64,000 nucleotides of DNA from Macrolepiota albuminosa (lineage: Eukaryota; Basidiomycota; Agaricomycetes; Agaricales; Agaricaceae): positions 248,001 to 312,000 of the forward strand of contig JAMWFC010000029.1 in assembly GCA_027475525.1 (NCBI GenBank), read 5' to 3'. A program made the position numbers and the translations under genes. The notes below the pieces were generated by a model. The model searched no databases. It saw only the letters and a program-made list of their open reading frames with translations, and was not told where the DNA came from. Of this stretch, positions 41,501-50,989 are shown piece by piece; positions within the stretch are counted from its first letter, which is position 1, and each line of letters opens with the position of its first letter.

Positions 41501-43573
41501 TATTCTCTCATCCATCCTTTTCAATCTAGCTTTGCCTGCCAGCTCCTCTATCCTTGATCTAATCAATCCCAACATCAATGGTTCTCCTGTCGCCGTATTT
41601 TCCGTTAAGTGTGCGAAACGTTTCGCATGTTGAGAGAAAAAGTCTTGTAATTCTGCACAAACAGGTTTCTTCCACTTCTCCATTGCCTCCCGTCCCTCCT
41701 GAATCCACTGTCTCTCCTCGCGCTTCCTTTTCCTTTCCTTTTTACGTCTGACATGCGGCTCCACAGCAACTTTATGGGAAGGGGATGAATCAGGGGGGTG
41801 TAGTAAATCAAATCCGGTCTTCTTATCCACAACACTGTTTTCCTCTGAGTCGATGATCAAGCTGTTTCGTCTTATGAAATCCAATCCCAAAATAAGTTCC
41901 GAATGAAGGTTCGGACAGACAATGAATTTCTGGGCTCTAGACTGCCATCGGGAACACGGCGATATAATTACAAGTTGTACATATTGAGTCAAAAGTTGCG
42001 AGTCCTTGTTATCTCCTGAAGTGAAAGCACCGGAAACTGGAAATGGGCGAGGAAGTCGTCGAGTCGGTAAGGCGAGTTTATCCACGAGCGTCGTAGAAAT
42101 CAAGGCTGGAGGTGCACCGGTGTCAATAAGAGCCTTTTCCACTCTAGTTGGAGCGATGGACGGCCCCGAAACACAACAGGAGTAAGTGATATGCAGAGGA
42201 AGCACGTACTCGGTACCCGCATCACTACTATCATCCTCCTCAGATGACCCGTCAAAAATTGCCGCTACAGTTACAGATGGCGCCGTCCCTCCTATTCCAG
42301 CCGTAGCCGACTTCCCCTTACTCTTCAAAAACTCCTTCTGTGCGGCGGCCGCAAACTCAGGCGTCAAACGTCGTTTGTTGTAGTCGTCTAATTTCAAAGC
42401 TTGACCCTTGTCTGGGCATGCAGCCGCCCTATGATCGACATACAAACGGCGGCACTGATAACATCCTGAATGATCATCTAATATTTTACGTTCCTCCACT
42501 GTCAACGCGTAAACATTCACGCGGGGGGTCGTGGTCGTGCCAGATGGCTTCGAGCCACCATCCGTCGAAGTCGCTTTGGTGTTCGTCGTGTTTTTGAGAT
42601 GAGTTTTACCAGCCACTGCGATGGAGTCCGCAAGATATTTACTAATCTGGGCTTTTCGTGCGGCGATGACTTTGTCGATATCGGAGACTGTGCGGAGCCA
42701 CTGGTCGAGATCTGTGATGTTGTCATAGCAATCGTCCTTATTCCCCAGTGCGTATTCTCTCCGAACATTGTCCTGACAGTGTAGTAAAATGTGATCACGT
42801 AACTTCTCGGAGGGAATATAGAAACGGGGAAGCGTCACAAGAATATCATTTGCCTCCCTCAACGAGCTAACCCAGACCTCGAAACTCTCGTTGTCGGCCT
42901 GCTCCTTCGACAATGTGCGTGCGACCTCCCACGCCCAATCCGTGGACAGTACGATCCCTCGAAGACGTGCCATAAAGACAGGGAAGGTGAGTCCCTTCAA
43001 CGTCGTCTCATTATCCCTGACCCAGGCACGTACAGCAGGTGAGTCAATGTTAAACATAATCCTCTCCACTTGCTTGTCATCCGCTATTCCCTTATGGCTG
43101 AAGTATCGGCGACAGTTATATTCGAATTCCTCTAACTGTCGAGGACCAATCGATCCTTTGCCAATTACAGGTGCGTGACTCGATGAGACCTGTGTGACTT
43201 CCGCCGTATACACATTGGTTTTGGACGCGGGCATGGTCGACACACGGGAGGGAAGGCAAAAAAAATTGTCGGACGAATCGGAGGAACACGAGGATAAGGG
43301 CGAGGGCGGCGGGGGCAAGGATGGCGTGATATACGACGAGGGGTCTCCGGCGGGACCAGTTTCCAACACCGGTGTCGGCAAGTCTGTCAGAGGGGACGAC
43401 CCTTGAAGCGAGACCGTGGGGACAGGGGGGGAGCGAGGCGTGGAATGAGAGCGAGACGTGGAACGAGAGCGAGGACGTTGTTCGCGGATCCTTTGCGAAC
43501 GAGTACGAGCCAGGTTGTCAAGATTGGCTTCGTCACGGGAGTCGACGACAAGGAGGTACGAAGAGGCAGTCAT
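38588..43573 (-). CDS. el4 Gag-Pol fusion polyprotein
   Basis: ATG at 43573 (MTASSYLLVVDSRDEANLDN), chosen because upstream codons extend into the leader; 1661 residues. An Arg/Ser-rich N-terminal tail (30-60) and a Ser/Pro stretch are followed by the capsid-like domain (about 140-330). The knuckle CYQCRRLYVDHRAAAC (CX2CX6HX4C) is near 371. The protease has ALIDTGAPPALIS near 482. RT has INDYRRL-type motifs and YLDDIIIW near 876. RNase H has VTCDASKRRTGAVLS near 1032. The integrase zinc domain has HDELGHFGADK and CMEC near 1231-1280. The DD35E core is LDFVGPLP, TDRDTLF and DGASERSN. A C-terminal chromodomain, IDRILDERKRGRGMQYLVRW, is at about 1611-1657. No frameshift is needed; how Gag would be made in excess is not evident. 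Confidence 0.93.
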   Translation of the reverse strand: MTASSYLLVVDSRDEANLDNLARTRSQRIREQRPRSRSTSRSHSTPRSPPVPTVSLQGSSPLTDLPTPVLETGPAGDPSSYITPSLPPPPSPLSSCSSDSSDNFFCLPSRVSTMPASKTNVYTAEVTQVSSSHAPVIGKGSIGPRQLEEFEYNCRRYFSHKGIADDKQVERIMFNIDSPAVRAWVRDNETTLKGLTFPVFMARLRGIVLSTDWAWEVARTLSKEQADNESFEVWVSSLREANDILVTLPRFYIPSEKLRDHILLHCQDNVRREYALGNKDDCYDNITDLDQWLRTVSDIDKVIAARKAQISKYLADSIAVAGKTHLKNTTNTKATSTDGGSKPSGTTTTPRVNVYALTVEERKILDDHSGCYQCRRLYVDHRAAACPDKGQALKLDDYNKRRLTPEFAAAAQKEFLKSKGKSATAGIGGTAPSVTVAAIFDGSSEEDDSSDAGTEYVLPLHITYSCCVSGPSIAPTRVEKALIDTGAPPALISTTLVDKLALPTRRLPRPFPVSGAFTSGDNKDSQLLTQYVQLVIISPCSRWQSRAQKFIVCPNLHSELILGLDFIRRNSLIIDSEENSVVDKKTGFDLLHPPDSSPSHKVAVEPHVRRKKERKRKREERQWIQEGREAMEKWKKPVCAELQDFFSQHAKRFAHLTENTATGEPLMLGLIRSRIEELAGKARLKRMDERIKRRYQAQFPPDIPHASELPTSVYHQIQVKPLAKITVARSYSCPRKYRDGWQTLIEQHLKAGRICASSSQYASPSFIIPKADPSVLPRWVNDYRRLNAHTIPDNFPLPRIDDILADCTRPGTRFWGKIDLTNAFFQTLVHPDDIKYTATLTPFGLWEWVVMPMGLRNAPATQQRRVTLALRDYIGKICHVYLDDIIIWSTTLKEHEENVCKVLDALRKARLFCSLKKSDLFCTEIDFLGHHISEKGIEADVKKVEKILNWPRPKRAKHVRQFLGLVRYIAAFLPALAEHTSVLTPLTKKEFNLVLPPWTTEHEIAFEGIKQLVVGRDCLTTIDHQDPKDNKIFVTCDASKRRTGAVLSYGKTWELSRPVAFDSRQLTTAEKNYPTHEHEMLAIIRALHKWRADLLGSHFDVYTDHKTLKNFDTQRDLSQRQARWMEYLAQYDYTIHYIRGEDNTVADALSRLPEDDVEIATVLSLEAEEDIVDQIKKGYNVDKYTKRILNDRERGMLPPGLELRNGLLYVGDRLIVPNYKGLRENLFRIAHDELGHFGADKTYASLRHSYYWPNMRRDLVKGYVPSCMECQRNKSSTKKPVGPLHPLPIPECRFGSVTLDFVGPLPVDEGFDEFCSMTCRAGAEIRISPCKTTQTGEEFAKIFFRDWYCENGLPYEIITDRDTLFTSAFWRALMKLTGVKHKMSLSFHPQTDGASERSNKTIVQCIRFHVDRLQTGWVKALPRIRFGMMNTINSSTGYSPFQLKSGFLPRVLPPLHPPPTHDTPAEDLALRVLLEIEQNYLDAMDNLITAKINQAHHANGQRAPEIAYKVGDKVMLSTVNRRREYMQKKDGRVAKFMPRQDGPFVVLEAFPETSEYVLDLPKTMNITNRFHANLLAPHIPNDDELFPTRRLEMPGPILTEDGQEEHFIDRILDERKRGRGMQYLVRWRGYGPDHDEWKNGREMNDTVALDEWEKRKDEMRR

Positions 43574-43754
43574 CCTGACCCCCTCCTCTTTATACCTCGT
43601 TGGAAACGATGACTGGGCCCGAGCGGGGCCTATTTTTGGTTTTCCCCCTGTGATAGGGAAGCCCCAAGGCGTTTGAATGACCGACAGCTGTCGGTCGAGA
43701 AGTCCCCAAAAGAAACTCGAGATACGAAATACGAAGGCTAGTATTTTCAAGACC

Positions 43755-43767
43755 ACTTGTTCGATTC
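43755..43767 (-). promoter_or_regulatory. el4 possible primer-binding site
   Basis: On the minus strand GAATCGAACAAGT lies 10 nt after the LTR. It can pair with LTR bases 43824-43836 at 12 of 13 positions. No tRNA-type TGG start. Weaker than the perfect matches in el1-el3. Confidence 0.3.
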
Positions 43768-43777
43768 AAAAAAAAAG

Positions 43778-44042
43778 TGTAAGCGAACACCGTAGTTCAT
43801 CTTCACTGAGATTTGCCAAAACAGAATGGAACAAGTTTTAGTATTCGGGGGGAAAAGTAGTCTCAAAAATACACGCGTTTTCTCTATGTACCCTTTCAGA
43901 ATAAGGTTCCGTCTCCTACTCGATTCCGCGCCGTCTCCTATTCGATCCAGAGCACGCCGGTCGATCGAGAATTGTAAGAATGTCAGTCGAATTGATGTCC
44001 GCGGAAAGGCGAAATCGTTGTTCTGTAAGCAGCATGCTTACA
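43778..44042 (-). repeat. 5' LTR of el4 (right)
   Basis: 265 bp, two CpG-to-CpA differences from the left LTR (gttca for gttcg; ctcaa for ctcga). Confidence 0.93.
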
Positions 44043-44377
44043 CATTTTTGTATTCCAGTCAGCTTTTGAGTCCCCATCCTTGACAGCCTGCCCATATGTA
44101 GATGTGACTTACAACTCTGTTAGTATTCATGGATCATTTGTGTGCAAGGATAAGGATATCTTCAAATTTTGAAATTATTTTATTGTGTGTCTAATTGTGT
44201 GTGTACTGCTACTTTAGTAGTGGGGTCTTGGAATTTTCCAGGTCTTGCATTTTGTTACACGAGCTATGATTCATGCTTTCAGCATGAATGTTGTAGCTCA
44301 TTTTTCCAAACCTCCTGCCCAACTAAGCCTCTACCCTAACCTCACTTTGTTCAGTTAGGGCTCCAAATATGTATACA
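44043..44377. other. el4 flank with a remnant of the hairpin repeat
   Basis: 44043-44250 is AT-rich and unassigned. 44260-44370, read on the minus strand, matches the hairpin cassette of 56500-56770: CCCTAAC...GTTAGGG stem, GGCTTAGTTGGG, and an AGCTA...TAGCTC inverted pair. Confidence 0.45.
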
Positions 44378-44563
44378 CTGGCTCAAAGAACTGCCCCAAT
44401 GTTTGGCTTTTTTGGAAAGATTCACATGGTGTGCAACAATTACCTAAGCAAAAAATTGTAGAAAATTGCATTGCATCTTGGCTTTATAATGATGTATAGA
44501 TCATGTGATTTGGACAAGAACTTGCTGATTAATAAATCAAACAAAATATTCAATAATTGGGGC
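44378..44563. repeat. Tc1-like terminal inverted repeat fragment
   Basis: CACTGGCTCAAAGAACTGCC resembles the Tc1 end at 46335, and an inverted partner (ATTGGGGC) occurs near 44556. Cut by the R1 copy at 44564. Confidence 0.55.
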
Positions 44564-44987
44564 TGTCAGGGGACTCCTCATTTCTTCTTTCTTTTGCTCC
44601 TTATTTCTTCACTCTCCTTTCATTCATTCTCTTATTTCTTCTGACATGGACTCCTCATTTCTTCTTTCTTTTGCTCCTTATTTCTTCACTCTCCTTTCAT
44701 TCATTCTCTTATTTCTTCTGACATTATCTTATTTTACTGTTTCTATTTTTTCAACACTATTTGTTAGTACTATTTTCAGCTCTTGAGGTGCTCTGATTCT
44801 TTAGCTACCATTCAGACAAGTGTGGGCCCTTCAGCACTGCTTCCAGACCAATTACATAAGCCAGAGTTTACCAGAATTTGCCCTTTATTTGTGCAATTGT
44901 TTGTGTATGCAATTTTTGAGTTTTTAAGGTTTCGTTGTACTATACAGTTGTTTCTCATATTCAGAGGCTCCAGAAGTGTCCAACCTT
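44564..44987 (-). repeat. R1 repeat copy e
   Basis: Reverse orientation, starts TGTCAGGGGACTCC. Truncated at its far end. Includes a 77-bp tandem duplication (44571/44648). Confidence 0.7.
44571..44724. repeat. 77-bp exact tandem duplication in an R1 repeat
   Basis: Copies at 44571 and 44648. Other R1 copies are single. Confidence 0.75.
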
Positions 44988-45131
44988 GTTAGAAGTGCAC
45001 ATCTAATAAACACAGAGGTTACTCCTCAGTCTCCATATAATGACTCTATTCACATACCTAATAAACACAGAGGTTACTCTATAGTATGCATAAGTTAGTT
45101 TGTTCATTATTCTCTAGGTAAACTGTGTGCT

Positions 45132-45163
45132 CACCCTCAGTCTCCATATAATGACTGAGGGTG
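45132..45163. repeat. Hairpin at the copia tail
   Basis: CACCCTCAGTC and GACTGAGGGTG form a perfect 11-bp stem with a 10-nt loop. The same hairpin occurs at 59344-59377, downstream of another copia end. Confidence 0.6.
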
Positions 45164-45309
45164 ATTGTCGCTCCCATCCATATAATATATTCTCATATTT
45201 TCCATCCAGCCCTGAGTGTGACCCTGACAGTAACAATCAGTGTGCACAGTGCTATGACGCATGTGAATCTCAACACTCCTCACCATGGGCAATGATTAGT
45301 CGACTCCTC

Positions 45310-46332
45310 CTTGCATAGAATACTGGGTTATCCCTAAGATGTCACAAAGCCTAGTGAACTGCAGAGTGGCTAGTGCCTTCGTCAAGATGTCTGTGACATT
45401 GTCCTTGGTGTTAATGTAGCGAACAACAATTTCTTTCGATGCAACATGTTCCTGTAAGAAATGGTATTTTATATCAACATGTTTGACATGCTAGTGGAGC
45501 ATAGGATCCTCTGAGAGGTTAATTGCTGAATTGTTATCGCAGAGGATTGTTGTCACGCCCTCAGATGCATACCTGAGTGCTTTAAGTAGTGAGCACAGCT
45601 ATATACACTCCTGGGTAGCCTCAAAGGCTGCCATATACTCTGCCTCACAAGATGAGGCTGCTACCATTCATTGTTTATGTATTGCCCAAGAGATTACTCC
45701 AGACCCCAAAGTCTATGTGTAGCCACCAACACTCCTCCTTGTGTTGAGGCAATTTGCTCAATCAGAGTCTGTGAACCCAATCAACTGGACTGGGTTTTGA
45801 ACCCCAGAGATATACCCAAAGTTCTAGTCCCTTTCAGGTATCACAGCATTTGTATAGCAGCATTCCAGTGTGTATAGGTAAAATAGTCAAGATATTGTGA
45901 AAGTTGCTGCATGGCATACTGAATATCTGGTTGTGTAGAGACTGCTAACCACAATAAGTCTCCGACTAGCTATCTGTAAAGTAGACAAGCAATTCTCTCA
46001 TGGTCTATGTCTGGTAACATTGTCAGATCTACTCATCATAGTTTTGTTCCTGGATCCATTGGGGTGGAGAGTGGTGTAGTGCTTTCTTGTCCAAACTGTT
46101 GGATGAGCCTGTCAATAAGAGTTGTTTGTGACAGGTGTATCTGATTTTTCTCCTGCTTCCAGTTTACAGCAATTCCCAGTATATGCTTTGGTATGCCCAG
46201 ATCCACTATAGTCCATGTATTTGCCATCTGCCTCTTGAATTGCTTGCTCGCCCTCACAGTGCTAGAAATTGCGAGGAAATCATCAACATGCACCCCTACA
46301 ATCACTGTACCATCTTCAGTCATTCTATAGTA
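45310..46332 (-). pseudogene. copia RT end and RNase H
   Basis: 46323-46036 is open and reads GVHVDDFLAISS, where HVDD replaces the usual YVDD box. LGIAVNWKQEKNQIHLSQTT follows. Further down, a frame-shifted RNase H region ends with VRYINTKDNVTDILTKALAT near 45330-45420, the usual copia C-terminus. Stops and shifts make it inactive. Confidence 0.75.
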
Positions 46333-46334
46333 TA

Positions 46335-46555
46335 CAGTGGCTCAAAAAACTGTCCCAATGTTTCATACTTTTTGAAAGATGACATTGGCATGAAGGATGG
46401 GAAGTACATAAAATTCTGATTAAATCATGTAAAATACTATGGCATCGTAGCTACAAAATGAATCTAGGTTTATGTAATCAAGATCAAAACTGATGGAGCA
46501 ATAGCCATTTTAAAATATTCACTCATTGGGACAGTTTTTTGAGCATCTCTAATTT
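46335..46555. repeat. Left terminal inverted repeat of the Tc1 element
   Basis: The outer motif GGCTCAAAAAACTGTCCCAA is repeated in inverted orientation at the inner end (46534-46552). This suggests two transposase sites per end. Confidence 0.8.
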
Positions 46556-47583
46556 TAGTATCTAGTACTTTGTATGTCCTCCATTTGCCTTGATAACTGC
46601 TTGAATCCTTCTAGGCATGTTTTCTATTAGTCTTTGGCATACCTCTGGTGGTATTTCATCCCACTCCTTTGCAACCCTCTCTCATAATTCATGCACACCA
46701 TAAGGAGGTGTTTCATATTGCCTAAGTTGCTCTTTGAGGTACTCCCAGAGATGTTCAATAGGGTTGAGATCAGAGGATTGGGCTAGCCACCAAAGAACAT
46801 TAAAGTTGTTGTCCTCAAACCACTTGTCAGCCCTCTTGGAGTTGTGTTTGGAGTCATTGTCCTGTTGAAAGTAGTGGGCACCCTCCTCCATCTCCAACTT
46901 CTCAAAGTTCTCCTTTGCTCCATCATCTAAAATTTCACAGTACTGCTCTGCATTCATGATCCCCACCACCTCTACAAGCTTTTCTACCCCATTCCAACTC
47001 ATACAGCCTCATACCATGAGATTATTCCCTCCTCCATGCTTCACAGTAGATGTAGTTGTTCGGTCTGAAATGTCTTCTCCTTGTAGCTTCCACACATACT
47101 GCTTCCCATCTGACCCAATCCTGTTAATCTTTGTCTCATCTGTTCACAACACCCTTTTCCAGTCCTCTATAGTCCAGTTCTGATGCTTCTGAGCCCATTT
47201 AAGCTGTAGTTGTCAATGTTTAGCTTTGAGCATAGGAACTTTTCTCTTGGTAGCAGACCAATACCCCTCCTTCTTCAACACATTCCAGACAGTCTTGGAA
47301 GAGACAGGGTTGGAAATGATGTTGTTGATAAAATTAGTGGCCTGGACAGCTGTATCAAGTCTCCCAGTTGAGATTTGTCGAACAATAGCCTGTTTATCAC
47401 ATGGAGTAAGCTTAGCAGGATGGCCTCCAGGATGGTTTTCCTTGTCCATCTCCAACTCTCTACCAATCCTCCTAGTAGTAGACTTCCCTAGACCAGTTTG
47501 AGCCCCAATCTGACCAGAGAATACCCTTGAGCAAGAAGAGAAACAACAGTAGAGTGTTGTGCAGAAGGAATAGGTTTCATGAT
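46556..47583 (-). pseudogene. Tc1-like transposase, inactivated
   Basis: Begins MKPIPSAQHSTVVSLLAQGY (47583), then needs a one-base shift. It continues through helix-turn-helix-like sequence (GRELEMDKENHPGGHPAKLT) to a DD34E core: TDETKINR, QQDNDSKHNS and NPIEHLWEYLK, with 34 residues between the second Asp and the Glu. Four TGA stops fall where relatives have Arg (after AKH) or Trp (before TDETK, before GCMSW and after VHEL). All are single transitions. Inactive. Confidence 0.85.
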
Positions 47584-47719
47584 AGTGGTTGAAGGTCAAG
47601 ATGTGGTTCAACCAGCTTGAACTACTCCCAAATATATCTAAACATGGTCACATGACTTTGTTTATATTTTCACATGCAACTTACTCTTTATTTCTGAGTA
47701 AAATAGGGATAAACCTGAA

Positions 47720-47940
47720 AAATTAGAGATGCTCAAAAAACTGTCCCAATGAGTGAATATTTTAAAATGGCTATTGCTCCATCAGTTTTGATCTTGATTA
47801 CATAAACCTAGATTCATGTTGTAGCTACAATGCCATAGTATTTTACATGATCTAATCAGAATTTTATGTACTTCCCATCCTTCATGCCAATGTCATCCTT
47901 CAAAAAGTATGAAACATTGGGACAGTTTTTTGAGCCACTG
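47720..47940. repeat. Right terminal inverted repeat of the Tc1 element
   Basis: Inverted match of 46335-46555 with few differences. Inner inverted motif near 47728-47748. Confidence 0.8.
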
Positions 47941-47942
47941 TA

Positions 47943-49811
47943 TGCATGCCTCACAGGCAAGTCTTGTAAATCCCCAACTGCGCATCTATTCATCTAATGT
48001 CTTGTTCCAAATTTGCCCTGCCTGCTTCATACCATATAGACCCTTAACCAACTTAAAAACCCACTTTTCCTTTTCTTTTTTTTTGAACCCTCTCAGTTGC
48101 TCCATGTACACCCTCTCATCTTCAGGTAAGATTTTATTTAAGAAATCAGTCTTGATGTCAATTTGACTGGCTTCCCATCCTAGGGAGGCTGCTAAATGCA
48201 GTAGTATTCTCCAGGATTCTGCACATGCTGTAAGTAAGGTCGTACGTGTATAATCTTTGCCATATATCTGATTAAATTCTTGTACAACATGTCAAGTCTT
48301 GAACCTGGTGATCTTCCCATTTTCATCACGTTTTACAGCAAAGACCAGCCATCCTTTTAGGACTCAGTGTCTATGTGGTACATCCTCTTGGGGAAATAAG
48401 GTTCAGACACCCATCTCCTTGAGAGATCTCAACTCCTCTTGACATGATTCAGTCCATCTCTCCCTATTCACAGAACTCTGTGCTTCCTCCCATGTCCTTG
48501 GAGCCTTGAGATCCACCCTAGGTAAGATGTACTGCATGTCTTTGTCTGCATTAAAGGCTGAGAGTATTTGCTCAAGGTCAGGTTCTTGCTCAACATTCTC
48601 TGCTCCTGGACCCTCTTATTGCTCATCAGCTATTGCTCTCTGCTCTCTGCTCAATTCTCTCCTGTCTAACATGCTCCACAGCTTCCCTGGACTTCTTCAC
48701 TGCCTTGTCTGTGCAAGATTCCCAATCTTGTCTTGGGTGGGCCTTTTCTGTTGGGATAATTGTCCTTGTCAACCATCATAGTTGTGGTTGAGGTGTTGGT
48801 TCTCCTTTTTGTTGATGATCTTCTGCTGCTTGTCCATGAACTGCTGGGGTGTCAACCATTTGTGGATTGATTACCAGGCCAGGGACTTTTGGGGTGTCAT
48901 TGTTGTTGTCTGCAGGTGTAGATGATATTGAGATATGAACTGCACGTTCAGCGATCAAGGTCATGTCTGGAAAGTTGGTGTTGTTTGGGTCTTCAACGTT
49001 TAGCGTGGGTTCATTGCTGAGTAAGGGGGATGGATGATTATTGTGGCTATCTATGAACTTGATGTGATATGTGCTGTAAACTTTTCTAGTAGTGCGGTCA
49101 TAACAATGATACAACTTTGAGTTAGTATCATATCCGACAAGCACACATTCAATCGAATGCTTGAATATCTTGGGATTATGTTGGTTCAGAATGAGGACAA
49201 ATGCTCAACAGCCAATCTCTCAAATGTATGAATATGAGGGTTTCTTTCCATATCACAGCTCATCTGGTGTTACATCTTGGACAGCTGAGGTCTTTGTCTT
49301 TCTATGAAGGTGTGCAGCTATTAAATAGAACTCGTCCCATAGAAAAGGTGGACATTTTGCAATGATTTTCATTGCATGTGCCTTTCCTCCTAATGTGCAG
49401 TGCATCCTCTTGACTCTGCTCATATGTGCTGACATATAAGGTGGTCCAACTTCCAAAATAATACCCTTTTGCCAATACCATTCTTTATGATGCTCTCCAT
49501 TGAGCTCTCCCAGTTTTGTTTTCATGTGCAAGAATCCAAGCCTTAAGTTCATTGAAACTGTCATCCTTCAATTTTAGTGAGATTGACTATGGTTTATTTG
49601 TGCAATCATCAACAATATTCATGATGTAGTTATTCCCTGTGTGAGATGTAATTGCTGCTGGTCCTGTTAGATTTACCCAGACTTTTTCTAATCTCATCTT
49701 TGCTCTATGCCCTTCCCCTTCCTCACGCTCCTTTGGTACCAGTGTCCTGGTCTGTTTACCAAGGATATATTGGTCACACTTGGAAGGTTTGGAAGGGAAT
49801 GTAGAGGGCAT
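47943..49811 (-). pseudogene. copia integrase and RT N-terminal part
   Basis: 49811-49587 reads CDQYILGKQTRTLVP and VWVNLTGPAAI (pre-integrase and core start). 49564-49253 reads VKRMHCTLGGKAHAM and CPPFLWDEFYLIAAHLH (integrase core end). 49144-48776 holds the linker (MLVGYDTNSKLYHCYDRTTR). The RT N-terminal part follows to 47943, with KGLYGMKQAGQIWNKTLDE-like sequence next to the Tc1 insertion. Many stops and frameshifts. Confidence 0.75.
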
Positions 49812-49825
49812 ATCTTCAATTATGC

Positions 49826-50197
49826 TATAAGGGCAACCTCTAGAGGCTGTGGCTCAGTCACACAGCTAGCAGAGAGAGATCCAAAGTGTATTAGAGTATG
49901 TACTGACAATATCATAATAACTACTCATCTGGCAGAGGGAGATCCAAAGGAAACAAGTCTAGGGATTTCCTATGCCAAGTTGGACACTTCTGGGACTTCT
50001 GAAGCATGGGAAACAACTGTACAGTATAACAAAACCTTAAAAACTCGAAAATTGACTAACCAAACAACTGTGCAAACAAGGCAGGAAAACTCTGGACTTT
50101 AGAAGTCAGAAAGGCAAGCTCCAGGTTATATAAGCAGTCTGGAAGCAGTGCTGAAGGGCCCACACTTGTCTGAATGGTAGCTAAAGAACCAGAGCAC
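49826..50197 (+). repeat. R1 repeat copy f, short form
   Basis: Starts TATAAGGGCAACC and ends at CCAGAGCAC. Lacks the last ~140 bp of the long form. Separates the copia remnant from gypsy B2. Confidence 0.7.
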
Positions 50198-50474
50198 ATC
50201 TCTCTGGACTGTCGGCCAGCATTGTTGCCATCTGAGAGGTCGATTTTCCTCCCTCGGTAGGCACCTCATATGAGGCACCATACTGGGGCATTGCGCCCCA
50301 AGCTTCCATTCAAGCTGGGGAGTATGGCATCATTGCTGGCACACCAGCCATGTCAGGGTAGTGTGCCAGGTCCATAAACTGGGGCAAAGGATGTGCCTCC
50401 ATTGGCCCTGTTGCTAGTATAGGGGCAAGCTACCTCTATCCTGACATTGCTTGGAGGCTAAATAGTCCCCCATA

Positions 50475-50812
50475 CTAGGCCTGTTGGGATTGGCCCTCAG
50501 CGTGATGTGGCGCATAAGTGCCCTGTGCTATCTGACAAGGCAGAAAACTGTCTATGGGTGCGTTTTGGGGCATAAAGTTGCCTTGCATGAGTTGTTGTGG
50601 CGGATAGCCACTGATTACTAGCTGCTGTGGCGAGTAGCCTTCTGCTGTGAGAAGCCCACAGCCTGTTGCGATTGTCTCCACTGGGGCATATTTTGGGTCA
50701 GTGGAGGAGCCATCTGCCCCCTCCCTTCAGCTGACGGTAAGACCAACAGCGCAAGCTTAAACTGCTGCTGATGCTGCTGCTGCTTACTACTGTCCACAGG
50801 CATGTTATCCAT
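50475..50812 (-). pseudogene. Gln-rich gag-like frame
   Basis: ATG at 50812 (MDNMPVDSSKQQQHQQQFKL). Continues with Gln/Pro/Met-rich low-complexity sequence in two frames. It could be the start of a gag from another family B copy. No knuckle or capsid motif seen. Confidence 0.35.
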
Positions 50813-50989
50813 GGTTGAGGAAAGAAAGGAAAAAAGAAATTTTGAATTTTAAGATGTGTCTTAGCACAGTTGCTGACCAACTCAGCCAAGCTGTGATCAG
50901 TACTGCTGATCAAATTAAGCGCCAGTGCGCTTACCTAACTGATGTGGGCGCCTAACACCCTTCAACTCCAAATAATGGTCAAGTGCTGC

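Larger units (their letters stand above)
38299..44042 (-). mobile_element. el4: Ty3/gypsy with a single fused gag-pol, apparently intact
   Basis: 5744 bp. LTRs are 38299-38563 and 43778-44042 (265 bp each), differing at two positions, both CpG to CpA. Target duplication CATTT at 38294-38298 and 44043-44047. One 1661-residue frame covers gag through chromodomain without stops. It belongs to a different lineage from el3, with a fused frame, a DTGA protease and a different zinc knuckle. Likely young. Confidence 0.94.
46335..47940 (-). mobile_element. Tc1-like DNA transposon with long inverted repeats
   Basis: 1606 bp, CAGTGGCTCAAAAAACTG...CAGTTTTTTGAGCCACTG, flanked by TA (46333-46334 and 47941-47942). 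It interrupts copia RT. The terminal inverted repeats are about 220 bp and near-identical, so insertion was fairly recent. The transposase has four internal TGA stops and a shift. Confidence 0.9.
44988..49825 (-). mobile_element. Ty1/copia remnant, split by a Tc1 element
   Basis: Minus-strand order: integrase start (49811 downward), integrase C-terminal part, RT, RNase H, end of pol near 45320 and an LTR-like tail with a hairpin. A Tc1 element at 46335-47940 is inserted in RT. Cut at the right by an R1 copy. No complete LTR pair found. Confidence 0.8.

Noticed and set aside
43755..43767. GTTCGATTC in the el4 leader as part of a tRNA gene
   Set aside because: It matches a T-loop by chance, but no acceptor stem, D arm or anticodon arm surrounds it.
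46556..47583. UGA read as tryptophan because three transposase stops fall at Trp sites
   Set aside because: Intact el3 and el4 frames use TGG for Trp and contain no internal TGA. Transition mutations explain the pattern.
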